Of a DNA stretch of 64,000 bases, positions 12,745-22,962 are shown piece by piece. The translations under genes were made by a program, and so were the position numbers. Source of the stretch: Elymus sibiricus (Eukaryota; Streptophyta; Magnoliopsida; Poales; Poaceae). The notes below the pieces were generated by a model that saw nothing but the letters and a program-made list of their open reading frames with translations, made no database searches and was not told the origin of the DNA. Where the stretch lies: positions 70,325,086-70,389,085 of the forward strand of contig CM077668.1 of NCBI GenBank assembly GCA_039707655.1, given 5' to 3'. Position 1 is the first letter of the stretch; each line of letters opens with the position of its first letter.

Positions 12745-13063
12745 TCTTCTATATCTAAATATCTAGCCCACACTAACCTATTTCTCTCAACATGCAAGCA
12801 TGACACCTCATCAAGCAACATGCATTAGAAAAGGCCCACCCCAACATTCATTGAGTCATAGGAAAAGGTTCACCTCAACATGCAAACAAGCATGATATCT
12901 TTAATAAATATTTTACAAAAATACAATAATCAAACACAATAAACCATATGTATTTTTAGTTTTAGCTCTCATATTATTTCTTCGAATATTCTTATTTCCA
13001 TAAAATCAATATTTTGAAATATATTGCAAAATATTCCAGCAACAACGTGCGGATATCATCTAG
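12745..13063 (+). mobile_element. Short non-autonomous Helitron (copy 2)
   Basis: The element begins TCTTCTATATCTAAATATCT after an A and ends AACGTGCGGATATCATCTAG before a T. It shares blocks in the same order with copy 1: CACTAACCTATTTCTCTCAA, CATGACACCTCATCA, AAAAGGCCCACC, TAAATATTTTACAA and ATGTATTTTTAGTTTT. It is flanked by an inverted repeat, GCGCCCGTTATA on the left and TTACAACGGGCGC on the right, so it sits inside a palindrome. Confidence 0.65.
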
Positions 13064-13129
13064 TTTTACAACGGGCGCACACCCCCTCCTGCAAGCTGGG
13101 TCATTTTTTTTTTTTTGATTTTTAACCCG

Positions 13130-13215
13130 CAAAAAACTGAGAGGGTGGTGGGATTTGAACTAGTGACTTCCTGCTTCAAAGTTCGCCGTAGTAACCAACC
13201 AGCCACCATCATTCG
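13130..13215 (-). repeat. tRNA-related (SINE-like) segment
   Basis: On the minus strand, TGGCTGGTTGG (13195-13205) resembles a pol III box A and AGTTCAAATCC (13151-13161) resembles a box B, about 33 nt apart. The sequence between them does not fold as a standard tRNA cloverleaf, so this is more likely a SINE head or tRNA relic than a tRNA gene. Confidence 0.35.
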
Positions 13216-13756
13216 ATGTGATTACTTACATCGTTCAGTCTTTTCTTCTTTCTTCTTTTGTTTTTTGTTTTTTGTTTTCCCTTTTTGTTTGTTCCTTTTT
13301 CTCATTTTTTGAACTGTTTTGTTCGGATTTTCTTTTTTCCTTTGTTTTTTTGTTCATTTTTTCTTTTCCTTTTGCAAAATGTGTGAACTTTTAAAAAAAA
13401 TCAAACTTTTTTTTTCAAAATCGATGATTTTTTTTCAAATCCTTCAACTTGTTTTTTCAAAATCTGTGAACTTTTTTCAAATTCGTGAATTCTTTTTATT
13501 TTCACAAATTTTTGAATTATGTTAACTTTTCTGAATAGTCAACGATCAACGTGGGCCCTGGTCAATGGTGAACAGCGGCTGGTCAACTAGGAACAGACCG
13601 AACCAGGAAATAAAAACCGAACGAACCAGGAACTTTTTTTTTGATTGAGCTATCCAGGAAGTAAGCCAGCACTCGAGAGGCTAAATTGGACTGGCCCATG
13701 TGCGGGAGGACGTCAGTATCCCTAATTGGCACATAAGGCGCCAAATAGGAGGGGTG

Positions 13757-14566
13757 CTCCTATTTGGCGACCCGCGTGCGAGGGAACAGGCGCGCGCGCA
13801 CCCCTCGGCTCCCCTTTGCGCCTTCTAGTCCGGCCCATGCGGGGCGCAAGGTGCCCCCTATTTCTTTTTTTGAAATTTTCAAAAAAGTGCTGACTTTCAA
13901 AAAACGTTCACGGATTCAAAAAAATGTTCACCGAACTCAAGAAGAGTTCTTGAATTCAAAAAATGTTTGTGATTTCAAAAGATTTTTTTTTGAATTTTAA
14001 TGAACATTTTTTTATTTTGATGAACAATTTTTATCAGCCTTTTTAATGATGATGAACATTTTTTTGTATTTGATGAATTTTTTTTAATTCGATGAACATT
14101 TCTGGAACTTGATGAACAAAAATTGTATTCGAGAACATTTTTTCAAAAAATGGATGAATTTTTTTTGAGTTCAATGAACAGATTTAAAATTCGATGAACA
14201 TTTTTTTGAAAGGGATGAACAAATTTCAAATTTGATATACATTTTTTAAATTCGATGAACAAATTTTGAATTGTGAAGGACATTTTTTTAATCTGATGAA
14301 CAAAAAAATTGAATCAATGAACTTTTTTTGAATTTTTGAATATTTTTGACATTGATAAACATTTTTTGAATTCGATGAACAAAAAAATGTTCGCGAATTT
14401 GAAAAGAAAATTCGCAAAAAAAGTGAAAAAGTAAAGAAGAAAAAATAGAAAAGAAAAAAAAGGAAAAAGGAAAAAAACCGGAAAATGGGCCGGTCCATAC
14501 GAATGCCCAGCGCACGATGGGGGTGCACGCCAGGTCGCTCGCGGGCCATCTGCATGCCGTATAGGA
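13757..14566. mobile_element. Small Mutator-like element with diverged inverted ends
   Basis: The left end CTCCTATTTGGCGACCCGCG, continuing to GCGCGCGCACCCC, mirrors the right end GGGGTGCACGCCAGGTCGCT, continuing to ATGCCGTATAGGA. The interior is almost entirely GATGAACATTTTTT-type repeat. It abuts GGCGCCAAATAGGA (13737-13750), which looks like the right end of a neighbouring related element. No clean 9-bp target duplication was found. Confidence 0.4.
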
Positions 14567-14867
14567 TTCCTGAATTAGGAGGGGAGCAACTAATCAAAGA
14601 GCGCTGCTTTGGGAGCCTCCCCAAGGGTCACTTGGGGTGGGCTGGCGCGCTCTCAGCTGTCGCCACGTGTTGCGCCGTCAGCCGCCGCCACGTGTTGCGC
14701 TCTGGGCGCTCCCTCAGGATTTTTTTTTATTTTTCTGCATGCGTTTTCGACTTTTTGTTGATTTTTCGGTTTTTTCGGCTTTTCGGGTTTTCCTCGGCTT
14801 TTCTTAGGTTTTCGACCAAAAAAAAGTTTCAAAAAAATTTTTGATGCAAAAAACGCGTTTTCCCCCT

Positions 14868-15083
14868 TCCGCGAGAGGCACGGATTTGCTTCCGCGACAG
14901 GCACGACCGTGCCTCTCGCAAAAGGGAAAAAACGTGTTTTTTTTCGTACAACGAGAGGCACGGATTTACTTCTCGTAGAGGCACGGATTTGCTTTCGCGA
15001 GAGGCACGGTGCTTCTCGGAAAGGAAAAAAATGCGTTTTTTTTCTTTCGTGAGAGGCACGGATTTGCTTCTGCGAGAGGCACT
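14868..15083 (+). repeat. Dispersed GCGAGAGGCACGG repeats
   Basis: Variants of GCGAGAGGCACGGATTTGCT occur about seven times, some inverted (CCGTGCCTCTCGC), separated by poly-A or poly-T tracts. This arrangement is seen in long terminal repeats of Triticeae Mutator-like elements. Confidence 0.6.
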
Positions 15084-15567
15084 TTAAATAATGTTCGTTG
15101 TTTTAAAAAAATTGTTCGTGTTGTTAAAAAAATGTTCAATTTTTTTGAAGTGTTCGCACTTTAAATAATGTTCCGGCATTTAAAACAAATATTCACGTTT
15201 TCAAAATTTATTTGCGTTTCTCAAAAAAAATTTAGGAATTGCCAAAATTGTTAACATCTTCAAAAAATGTTTGGAATTTTAACAATTGTTTGCGTTTTAA
15301 AAAATATACGACATTTCAAGTTTGTTTAGAATTTGCAAGAAATGTTTCAAATTTTTTTGAAATCTTTTTCAAATCTCGACGTTGCAATGTGTTCTTAAGT
15401 ATTTCGCGCTTCAATAAGTCACCAACAGTCACCAGTCATCAAATCTTGACGCTAGAGTGTATTCCTTGCGAGGTCGCCCCAAGTTTTTGAATTTTTACAT
15501 CACGCGATGCAAAATAAAAAAGGTCACTTCGCGCTCAGTGGGCTTGTGTGAACCCTGTGCATAGCGC

Positions 15568-15598
15568 TCCTATACGACGCAAAACACGTCATATAGGA
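15568..15598. repeat. Short hairpin TCCTATACGACG / CGTCATATAGGA
   Basis: Two 12-bp arms with one mismatch flank CAAAACA. It resembles the abutting element ends at 13737-13771 and probably marks another transposon junction. Confidence 0.5.
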
Positions 15599-15649
15599 GG
15601 TCCCCTTCTCTCGCCCGCTCGCGCACGAACACAAAATGATACATGCTTT

Positions 15650-17382
15650 TTATTTGATCCTAACAATGCCATATCGATGACTGAATTTGCTAGAATAGCC
15701 TTTTTTTCATGAAAGTCATCCAAATACACTTTAACAACTACTTCCACTTATCATTCTAACATAATTGCTTTATCTAAAATTATTGCAGAATATGCATGGT
15801 TTAGCAGAATGATTAATTGCACTCAAAATCATGTGGTCAAGATTCATCAGAATCACATAACTTGATTTATGCAAATGCTTCCACTTGTGTTACTCAATAT
15901 CTACAGGTTATATGAAGAGCAATATCATAAAGCACATTGCTCGAAATTACTTATCCTCACGAATTATAGAAAAGTGAGGAAACAATTTGCAAAAAAATAC
16001 TGTGAAAATCCAACAAATTATTCACAATGCCATGATCATGTAAATGGAATTGGTATGACACATCCTCCAGATTTGCAAAGTTCAGGGGGAGTAATATCAA
16101 AAACTATAACCTGTTAACAATCATCAGATTGCATATATTGTACTCTTTTTTCCTTCGAGTTTCTCCCTAATGTTTTCTCATAAAAGGTTTTTAATGAGAC
16201 AATATAAACACTAGTGTCCGTATATGCCATATCATTTTCTCCTTATACTTTTCCACTAAGGTTATTAAAGGAGTTTTCAATGGCATATCAGATTGCACCC
16301 TTTTCCTTTATGAGTTTTCTCTCAAAGTTTCTCATAACGGGGTTTAACGAGTGAATATCTTTTTAAAATCATATGCGATTCTTTTGCAAAAAAATCAGAT
16401 CTATTATAAAAGTTCATTGGAAGTAAAAAGCATCTCAAGCACAATAAAAATTACATCAAGATTCCGAGACCACAGAACGACCACTACTGCCGCCAGAACG
16501 AGCCGCCAACGTGCTACTATCGCCGCTCCCCTACCGGAGCTGGCTTGACCTTGTCGATGATAACTGGGAATCTTCGTGCTTGTGCCTCTATGGACTAGCG
16601 CCCTGGAGCCGCAATCATCGTCGTTGAACCCTTGCACAGATCAGAAGCACCTCACACCAAATCTCGCCACATGACGAGAAACCCTAAGCTCACCGCCCCA
16701 ATGAGACGGCATGAATCTACACCGGAGCTTCGTCGACTACGTCCAGACGGACGAAATCAAGGAGGATCGAAGCCCGAAAGACAAACTCGAAGAAGAAGCG
16801 TCGCCATCCGCCCGAGCGCCACACCTGGGAGGACTAAGAAACCCTAACCTAAACTACTAACCAGAGTGGAGGCACCGGGATTCCCCTCCCCGCCACCAGA
16901 GCAGCAGGCAGAGGGGAGGAGAATCCACAGGCTCGCCGGTGAAGCCTGGTGGGGAGAGTTTGCCCTAGCCATCTAGGGTTAGGGGTAGAAAACGAGAGGA
17001 GCTAGTAGACACATTGGCTGATAGAACCCTCCAGGATATAAAATAAGATCATACGCGGTATTTTTAAGTTTTTCCCCATCGAGTGTTTTAAAAGAAAAGT
17101 ATACAACACATATTTATTGTTCTCTAAACTCACTAATGAGTTTATCCTTCTTCTAATGTTTTTCTCTTATGAGTTATTAAGAGACAATAATCATTATATT
17201 TTGCATCATTTTCTCCTTATTATTTTCCTCACTGGGTTTAATGGAGTTTTAGCAACATATCTGCACTATTCTTTTCATATTTTTCCCACAAAGTTTTTGA
17301 GGAGACTCTCAAGACTATACAAAGAATTTCTGAACATGAATAATGAATATACAAGGAGCAGACATTGTACAAGGGGGAGTGT
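15650..17382 (+). pseudogene. Decayed copia element: RNase H end, 3' untranslated part and polypurine tract
   Basis: Between about 15880 and 16110 broken frames carry traces of the copia RNase H C-terminus (CVTQ, a GYMKSNIIKHIA-like stretch, and a final GIGMTHPPDLQSSGG). Several frame changes interrupt it. After it, 16140-17370 consists of reiterated TTTCTCATAA/TTTTCCCAC-type phrases typical of copia 3' untranslated regions. ACAAGGGGGAG (17372-17382) is a polypurine tract directly before the LTR. Everything upstream of RNase H is missing, and the remnant is interrupted by the insertion at 16378-17047. Confidence 0.7.
16378..17047 (-). mobile_element. Non-autonomous LINE-like retroposon inside the copia remnant
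   Basis: The insert is flanked by ATCATATGCG (16368-16377) and ATCATACGCG (17048-17057), an imperfect 10-bp target duplication. On the minus strand it starts in GC-rich leader-like sequence (about 16860-17040) and ends in TGATTTTTTTGCAAAAG. It has no intact frame. The overall texture matches a common short Triticeae retroposon; assignment to LINEs is an inference. Confidence 0.5.
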
Positions 17383-17532
17383 TAGGAATAAAATTACTTA
17401 GGATTAATTGCAATTAGAACCGTCACGGTTGTGTGTGTCCACCACCTCTCCTCTTCCGTGCAGACGTATGTGTCTGTACTGACGCGTTTCTTTGTAATTA
17501 TCGTCTTAATTGGCTATTGTTGAGAGGGTATA

Positions 17533-17872
17533 TGTCAGCGACTCTGTTCTGTCATCCTCTGTAGCGGGAGAGCAGGCATCGAAGGCGATGTGGGCCAGAA
17601 GCTGGAAGGGGGGCCAAGGCCCACAAGAATCAAGACACAGCCGAAGTGGCTCGCTGGACACGAATGGGCCCATTAGGCCTTGTAACCGTTATATATACTC
17701 GCGACCTGTGCGAGGATAAGGCAGGACGGAACGAACGGCTTAGCTGTATTGTAACTCGAACTTGCTGTGTGGGAGGTTGGGCGGATCAGCAAGCTACCTT
17801 GTTTCCTCCATGAATTTCCATCTCCGAGCTTGGCTAGGGTTCGGGTAGAGTAAGAGTAGTTCATCCCTAACA
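17533..17872 (+). repeat. 5' LTR of the gypsy element
   Basis: Runs from TGTCAGCGACTCTG to TCATCCCTAACA. TTATATATACTC at 17689-17700 is a good TATA box for element transcription. Confidence 0.95.
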
Positions 17873-17874
17873 CC

Positions 17875-17884
17875 TGGTATCAGA
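17875..17884 (+). other. Primer binding site of the gypsy element
   Basis: TGGTATCAGA follows the LTR by two bases and is complementary to the 3' end of initiator tRNA-Met, the usual primer of chromoviruses. Confidence 0.9.
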
Positions 17885-17958
17885 TACAGTTCGCTATCCT
17901 GGAGATCCCCTCTCATCACCACCGCACTTGCTTCCGAGCTCGCCGACGAGAAGCAACC

Positions 17959-20900
17959 ATGGAGGCGCTTTCCGCGGAGTCCAAGGCGCTGTACGATCTA
18001 CTTCGCGCCGACATCACCATCGACGTCGACACCCGCGTCTACGCGAGCTAGGACTGCGTCCTCAAGGCCGTGCAGAAGATGCTCAACGAAACGGCAGCAC
18101 GGATCGATGGCTCCCTGACGTCGAAGATTGACACAGTGCGTGAAGATCTCGGTGTCGACATCGCGTAGATGCGCCTCGCCGAGGACAAGGGTGCTCGCAC
18201 GGAACCGCAGCGTTCTTCCGGCGGCCTCTTCGGCCACACGGATGCGTCATCGTCAGGTACGGCCGACCAATTGCAAGCTGATGGCCGTGGTGACAAGGAT
18301 CAGCGTCCGAGGCCGTCCAATTTGTACGTTCCTCCGCCAGTTCAAGGTGCGCGTGGCCGACTATCCCTGCCTGTTGTCCCTGTTGTTCCTTCTCAAACTG
18401 AACCGGAACAGTTGTTATCTGCTCCTCGTGTTGAGTTGCCCCGATTCGATGGTAGCCATCCCCGTCTGTGGTAGTCACGTTGTGAGGATTATTTTGTTCT
18501 GTGGGGTACACCGGCTCATCTCTGGATTCAGTATGCATCATCTCAGTTTGAGGGGGCGGCCGCTCGTTGGCTCGAATCTGTTCAGCGTCGTGCTCCTCGT
18601 GCAACTTGGAGTGATTTCTGTCAGTTACTGCAGGCCCGTTTTGGTCGCAATCAGCATCAGATTTTGATTCATCGGTTCTTCCATATTACTCAGCTTACTT
18701 CAGTTATTGATTATGTGGAGCGTTTTTCTAAATTATATGATCAATTGACTGCTTATGAGTCCTCTCCAGATCCATTGCATTATGTCACTCGTTTTCAGGA
18801 AGGTTTGAAACCTGATGTTCGTCGTTCAGTGGCAATGCAGAAACCTCAAGATTTGGATGCTGCTTATGAGTTGGCATTACTTCATGAAGAACTGAGTGAA
18901 CTATGTCCCCCTACTTCTGTGCACATGTTTCCTAAGAAAGTTTTTACTCCTGGCCCAGCTGCTGTTCCTAAGTCCTCTGTTGCTGATAACACCACTGTAG
19001 CTGTTCCTAAACAGGTTACTACTGATGATAAATGGGCAGCACTTAGAGCATTTCGTAAGTCAAAGGGTTTGTGTTTCATATGTGGGGAAAAATGGTCTAG
19101 AGACCATCAGTGCAAAAGTTCTGTCCAGTTGCATTTTGTGCAGGAACTCATCGAGCATTTGGACTCTGGTTCTACTGATTCTAGTGTTGCAGATAGTTGT
19201 ACTTCTGATGAGCATGTTATGTCAATTTCTGAGGCTGCTCTAGGTACTGCCACTTCTGTTCACACCATTCAATTGACTGTGCAACTACAAGGCAAGCAGT
19301 TATTGTTTTTGGTAGATTCTGGCAGTACAAATTCTTTCTTAGATACATCCTTGCAAACAGAGTTGCAAGGTGTGAAGCCTGTTTCCCCTTCTTCAGTAAG
19401 AGTAGCTGGTGGAGCTCAGTTGACTTGTCAGGCACAGATACATCAGTGTAAATGGGTTTCAGCTAATACTGAGTTTCAGATTGATTTCAAGTTCCTGTCG
19501 TTGGGTGTGTATGATGGCATTTTGGGGGTGGATTGGCTCAGTATGCTTAGTCCTATGCAGGTTGACTGGTCCCAGAAGTGGATGTCCTTCATGTATAATG
19601 GGGAGTTGGTGCTGTTACAGGGCTTGTTGCCTCATGATACAACTTTTGCTGTTGTTTCTTTATCTGCTCTTATTGCACCAGACACTGAACCTGTTCCTCC
19701 TGAAGTACAGGCTGTTCTTGACCAATTTGAGGTGGTTTTCTCTGTTCCTGAAGGTTTACCTCCCAGAAGATATTGTGATCATCAAATCCCTCTAATTCCT
19801 GGTGCCAGACCAGTCACTGTCAGACCTTACAGAGTAGCCCCACATCTTAAAACTGAGCTGGAAAATCAGGTTGCTGAACTTTTGGAGCGAGGTCTCATCA
19901 GGGTTAGTACTAGTGCTTTTTCTTCTCCAGTTTTGCTTGTCAGGAAAAAAGATGGCACTTGGAGACTGGTCATTGATTACAGACATTTGAACACTATTAC
20001 TGTCAAAGGCAAATTTCCTATTCCTGTTATTGATGAGCTGCTGGATGAGTTAGCTGGAGCTTCTTGGTTTTCCAAATTGGATCTCAAAGTAGGCTATCAT
20101 CAAATAAAGTTAGCTCCTGGTGAAGAGTTTAAAACTGCTTTTTCCACACACAATGGTCACTATGAATTTCTTGTTATGTCCATGGGTTTGACTGGTGGCC
20201 CTAATACCTTTCAAGGAGCCATGAACCACACTTTACATCCTGTGTTAAGGGTTTGTGCTTTGGTTTTCTTTGATGATATCCTGGTTTATAGCAAGACTTT
20301 TCTGGACTATCTATCACATCTGAAGCAAGTGTTACAGTTATTGGCAGCTAGTGAGTGGAAGGTTAAAATGAGTAAATGTGCTTTCGCACAGAGAAAAATT
20401 TCTTTTCTGGGTCATGTTATTAGTGAAGCTGGTGTTGCTACAGATGACAGTAAAATTGACACTATCCAACAATGGCCTGTACCTACTTGTGTGAAGGAAG
20501 TTAGGGGTTTCTTGGGTATTACTGGGTACTATAGGAAATTCATCAGGCATTATGCAATCATTAGCAGACCCCTGACTGATTTACTTAAGAAAGGAGCCCT
20601 TTCCATTTGGACTCCTGATACTGAGGAAGCTTTCCAAGTTTTAAAGAAGGCTCTGGTACAAGCACCAGTTCTTTCTCTTCCTGACTTTACCAAACCATTT
20701 GTTATTGAAACAGATGCGTGTGATGTGGGTATTGGAGCAGTTCTTATGCAGGATAATCATCCATTGGCTTTTATCAGTAAGGCATTGGGTCCCAGAACCA
20801 GAACCTTGTCAGTTTATGAGAAGGAGTATTTAGCAATTTTGCTTGCTGTTGAACAGTGGAGACCTTATCTGCTGGTTAAGGAATTTATCATTAGGACAGA

Positions 20901-22547
20901 CCAGAAGGGTTTGATTCACCTGAATAATCAGAGATTGCATACTGCATGGCAACAAAAGGCTTTAACAAAACTTATGGGGCTGTCCTATCAAATGGTATAC
21001 AAGAAAGGAGTAGATAACTCTGCAGCTGATTCTCTTTCTTGAAGACCCCATTCTGAACCTGAATTAATGGTTATGGTTCATGTTCAGTCAGACTGGCTGA
21101 CAGAGATAATTGAAGGGTACACTACAGATCCAAAGTGTCAGGAACTTTTGCAGAAGTTGTCTGTCAAACCAGATGCTGAGCTTCATTATCAGCTTAGCAA
21201 TGGAGTGCTTAGATATAAAGGATGTCTCTGGATTGGCAATAATGCAGTGTTGCAACATAATTTTTTTACTGCTTTCCATGATAGTCCTGTTGGTGGACAC
21301 TCTGGCTTTCCTGTCACTTATAAAAGAATCCATTCTCTCTTTTGCTGGCCTGGTATGAAGCAATTTATCAGAGACAGAGTGGCTTCCTGTTGGATATGTC
21401 AGCAAGCAAAACCTGAAAGAGTGTCTTATCCTCGGTTACTTGCTCCTCTACCTGTTCCTCCTCGAGCATGGCACACTGTTACTATGGATTTTATCTCTGG
21501 TCTTCCAATATCTGGGCATTATGACTGCATTCTGGTGGTCATTGATAAGTTTACTAAGTATGGTCATTTCATTCCCTTGAAGCATCCATTCACAGCAGCT
21601 AAAGTGGCAGATGTTTCTTGGACAACATTTACAAACTACATAGTATGCCCAAGTATGTTGTGTCTGACAGGGATCCCATATTTACTAGTTCTTTCTGGCA
21701 AACATTCATCACCAGAACAGGGTGTCAGCTGAAGATGAGTTCTGCATACCACCCTCAAAGTGATGGCCAGACTGAACGAGTGAACCAGCAAATTGAATGT
21801 TATCTGCGTTGTTTTATTAGTGCACATCCAAAGAAATGGGCTAAGTGGTTATCCTTTTGCGAGTTGTGGTATAATACCAACTGGCATTCCTCTCTTAACA
21901 AGTCTCCCTTTGAGGTCTTATATGGACACAATCCTTGTTACTTTGGGGTTTCTGCATCTCACACAGTTGTTGTTACTGATGTTCAACAATGGCTGGATGA
22001 ACATGCCGTTGTCACTGAATCTGTCAGGCAACATTTGTTGCGAGCTCAGAGTCGCATGAAAACTCAAGCAGACAAATCTTGAACTGAGAGAGAATTTCAG
22101 ATCAATGACATGGTTTTCCTGAAGTTACAACCATATGTTCAAGCTTCAGTGGTTCATCGTGCTCACCACAAGTTGGCTTTTCGGTATTATGGACCGTATC
22201 GTATTATTGACAAGATTGGTCCTATTGCTTACTGTCTACAGTTACCGGTTTCTAGTAAAATTCACCCTGTCTTCCATGTCTCCCAGCTCAAGCAATTTGT
22301 AGCTCCACAACATCAGGTACTCACTGAATTACCAGTTTCTGACGGTCTATTATCTGTACCTGTTTGCGTCCTTCAGCGGAGAGTGCGTCGGGAGGGCAAC
22401 AAGACTGTTCAGCAGATCCTCATCGAATGGAGTTCTGGCGGAGCTGCTGCTGCCACCTGGGAAGATCTGGAGTCGCTGAAGCAAAAGTTTCCTCGAGCGC
22501 CGGCTTGGGGACAAGCCGTTTCTCAAGAACGGGGGGGGGGGGGGGGG
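17959..22547 (+). pseudogene. Broken gag-pol polyprotein of the gypsy element
   Basis: A single original frame starts at ATG 17959. Gag ends with the zinc knuckle CFICGEKWSRDHQC (19075-19116). Then come protease (LVDSGSTNSF, about 19310), RT (catalytic FFDDILVYS, about 20270), RNase H (ETDACDVGIGAVL, about 20710), and integrase with an HHCC finger (HSGF...CWICQQAK) and DDE residues in MDFISGLP, VSDRDPIF and YHPQSDGQTE. The C-terminus (LIEWSSGGAAAATWEDLESL) is chromodomain-like. Lesions are in-frame TAG at 18049, 18166 and 18472, TGA at 21040 and 22080, and a one-base deletion near 21615. Protease to RNase H (18664-21039) is open for 792 codons. The exact original stop near the 3' LTR is uncertain. 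Confidence 0.9.
22531..22547 (+). other. Polypurine tract: run of 17 G
   Basis: Seventeen consecutive G directly precede the 3' LTR, where the plus-strand primer should lie. A pure G run is unusual and its length could be partly a sequencing or assembly artefact. Confidence 0.75.
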
Positions 22548-22894
22548 TGTCAGCGACTCTGTTCTGTCATCCTCTGTAGCGGGAGAGCAGGATTCAAACA
22601 CCGAAGGCGATGTGGGCCAGAAGCTGGAAGGGGGCCCAAGGCCCACAAGAATCAAGACACAGCCGAAGTGGCTCGCTGGACACGAATGGGCCCATTAGGC
22701 CTTGTAACCGTTATATATACTCGCGACCTGTGCGAGGATAAGGCAGGACGGAACGAACGGCTTAGCTGTATTGTAACTCGAACTTGCTGTGTGGGAGGTT
22801 GGGCGGATCAGCAAGCTACCTTGTTTCCTCCATGAATTTCCATCTCCGAGCTTGGCTAGGGTTCGGGTAGAGTAAGAGTAGTTCGTCCCTAACA
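22548..22894 (+). repeat. 3' LTR of the gypsy element
   Basis: Runs from TGTCAGCGACTCTG to TCGTCCCTAACA. Compared with the 5' LTR it has a 7-bp longer segment near 22591 (GATTCAAACACC against GCATC), one G/C change at about 22635, and A to G near the end. Confidence 0.95.
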
Positions 22895-22962
22895 GTATAT
22901 ATACCCCAATCATCATCAATGAAATCCAGAGATTCATTCTCAATCACTTTTAACTTCTAACA

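Larger units (their letters stand above)
10101..15610. mobile_element. Nested AT-rich DNA-transposon debris (Mutator-like character)
   Basis: Most of this 5.5 kb is built from short variations of AAATGTTCA, TTTTTTGAATTTGATGAACA and poly-T tracts, interleaved with GGGCTGGCCCA-type GC patches. That texture is typical of non-autonomous Mutator-like elements in Triticeae. A GC patch with GGGAGCGCCC at 11473-11482 reappears inverted as GGGCGCTCCC near 14703-14712. Flanking sequences are also inverted: CGAAAACCGAAAAGCCC at about 11400 against a TCGGTTTTTTCGGCTTTT stretch at about 14766. This suggests diverged long terminal inverted repeats. Reading frames here are low-complexity and not genes. Recognisable sub-elements are listed separately. 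Confidence 0.5.
17533..22894 (+). mobile_element. Complete chromovirus-type gypsy retrotransposon (Reina-like)
   Basis: This 5362-bp element has 340/347-bp LTRs, a tRNA-Met-type primer binding site, gag, protease, RT, RNase H and integrase in gypsy order, a polypurine tract, and a GTATA target duplication. Small size, short LTRs and a chromodomain-like C-terminus fit the Reina clade of chromoviruses. The LTRs differ by only two substitutions and one small indel region, so insertion is recent. The coding region is nevertheless broken (see the gag-pol entry). Confidence 0.93.
17383..22962 (+). mobile_element. Copia 3' LTR, split by a gypsy insertion
   Basis: The LTR starts TGTTAGGAATAAAATTACTT right after a polypurine tract. 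It is interrupted after 17532 and resumes at 22895 (GTATATATACCCCAATCATC), ending TTTTAACTTCTAACA at 22962. Without the insertion it is about 218 bp, with TG...CA ends. The 5-bp sequence GTATA is duplicated at both sides of the gypsy element (17528-17532 and 22895-22899). Confidence 0.8.

Noticed and set aside
13130..13215. Possible tRNA gene
   Set aside because: Box A and B resemblance only; no acceptor or anticodon stem that folds, so listed as a SINE-like relic.
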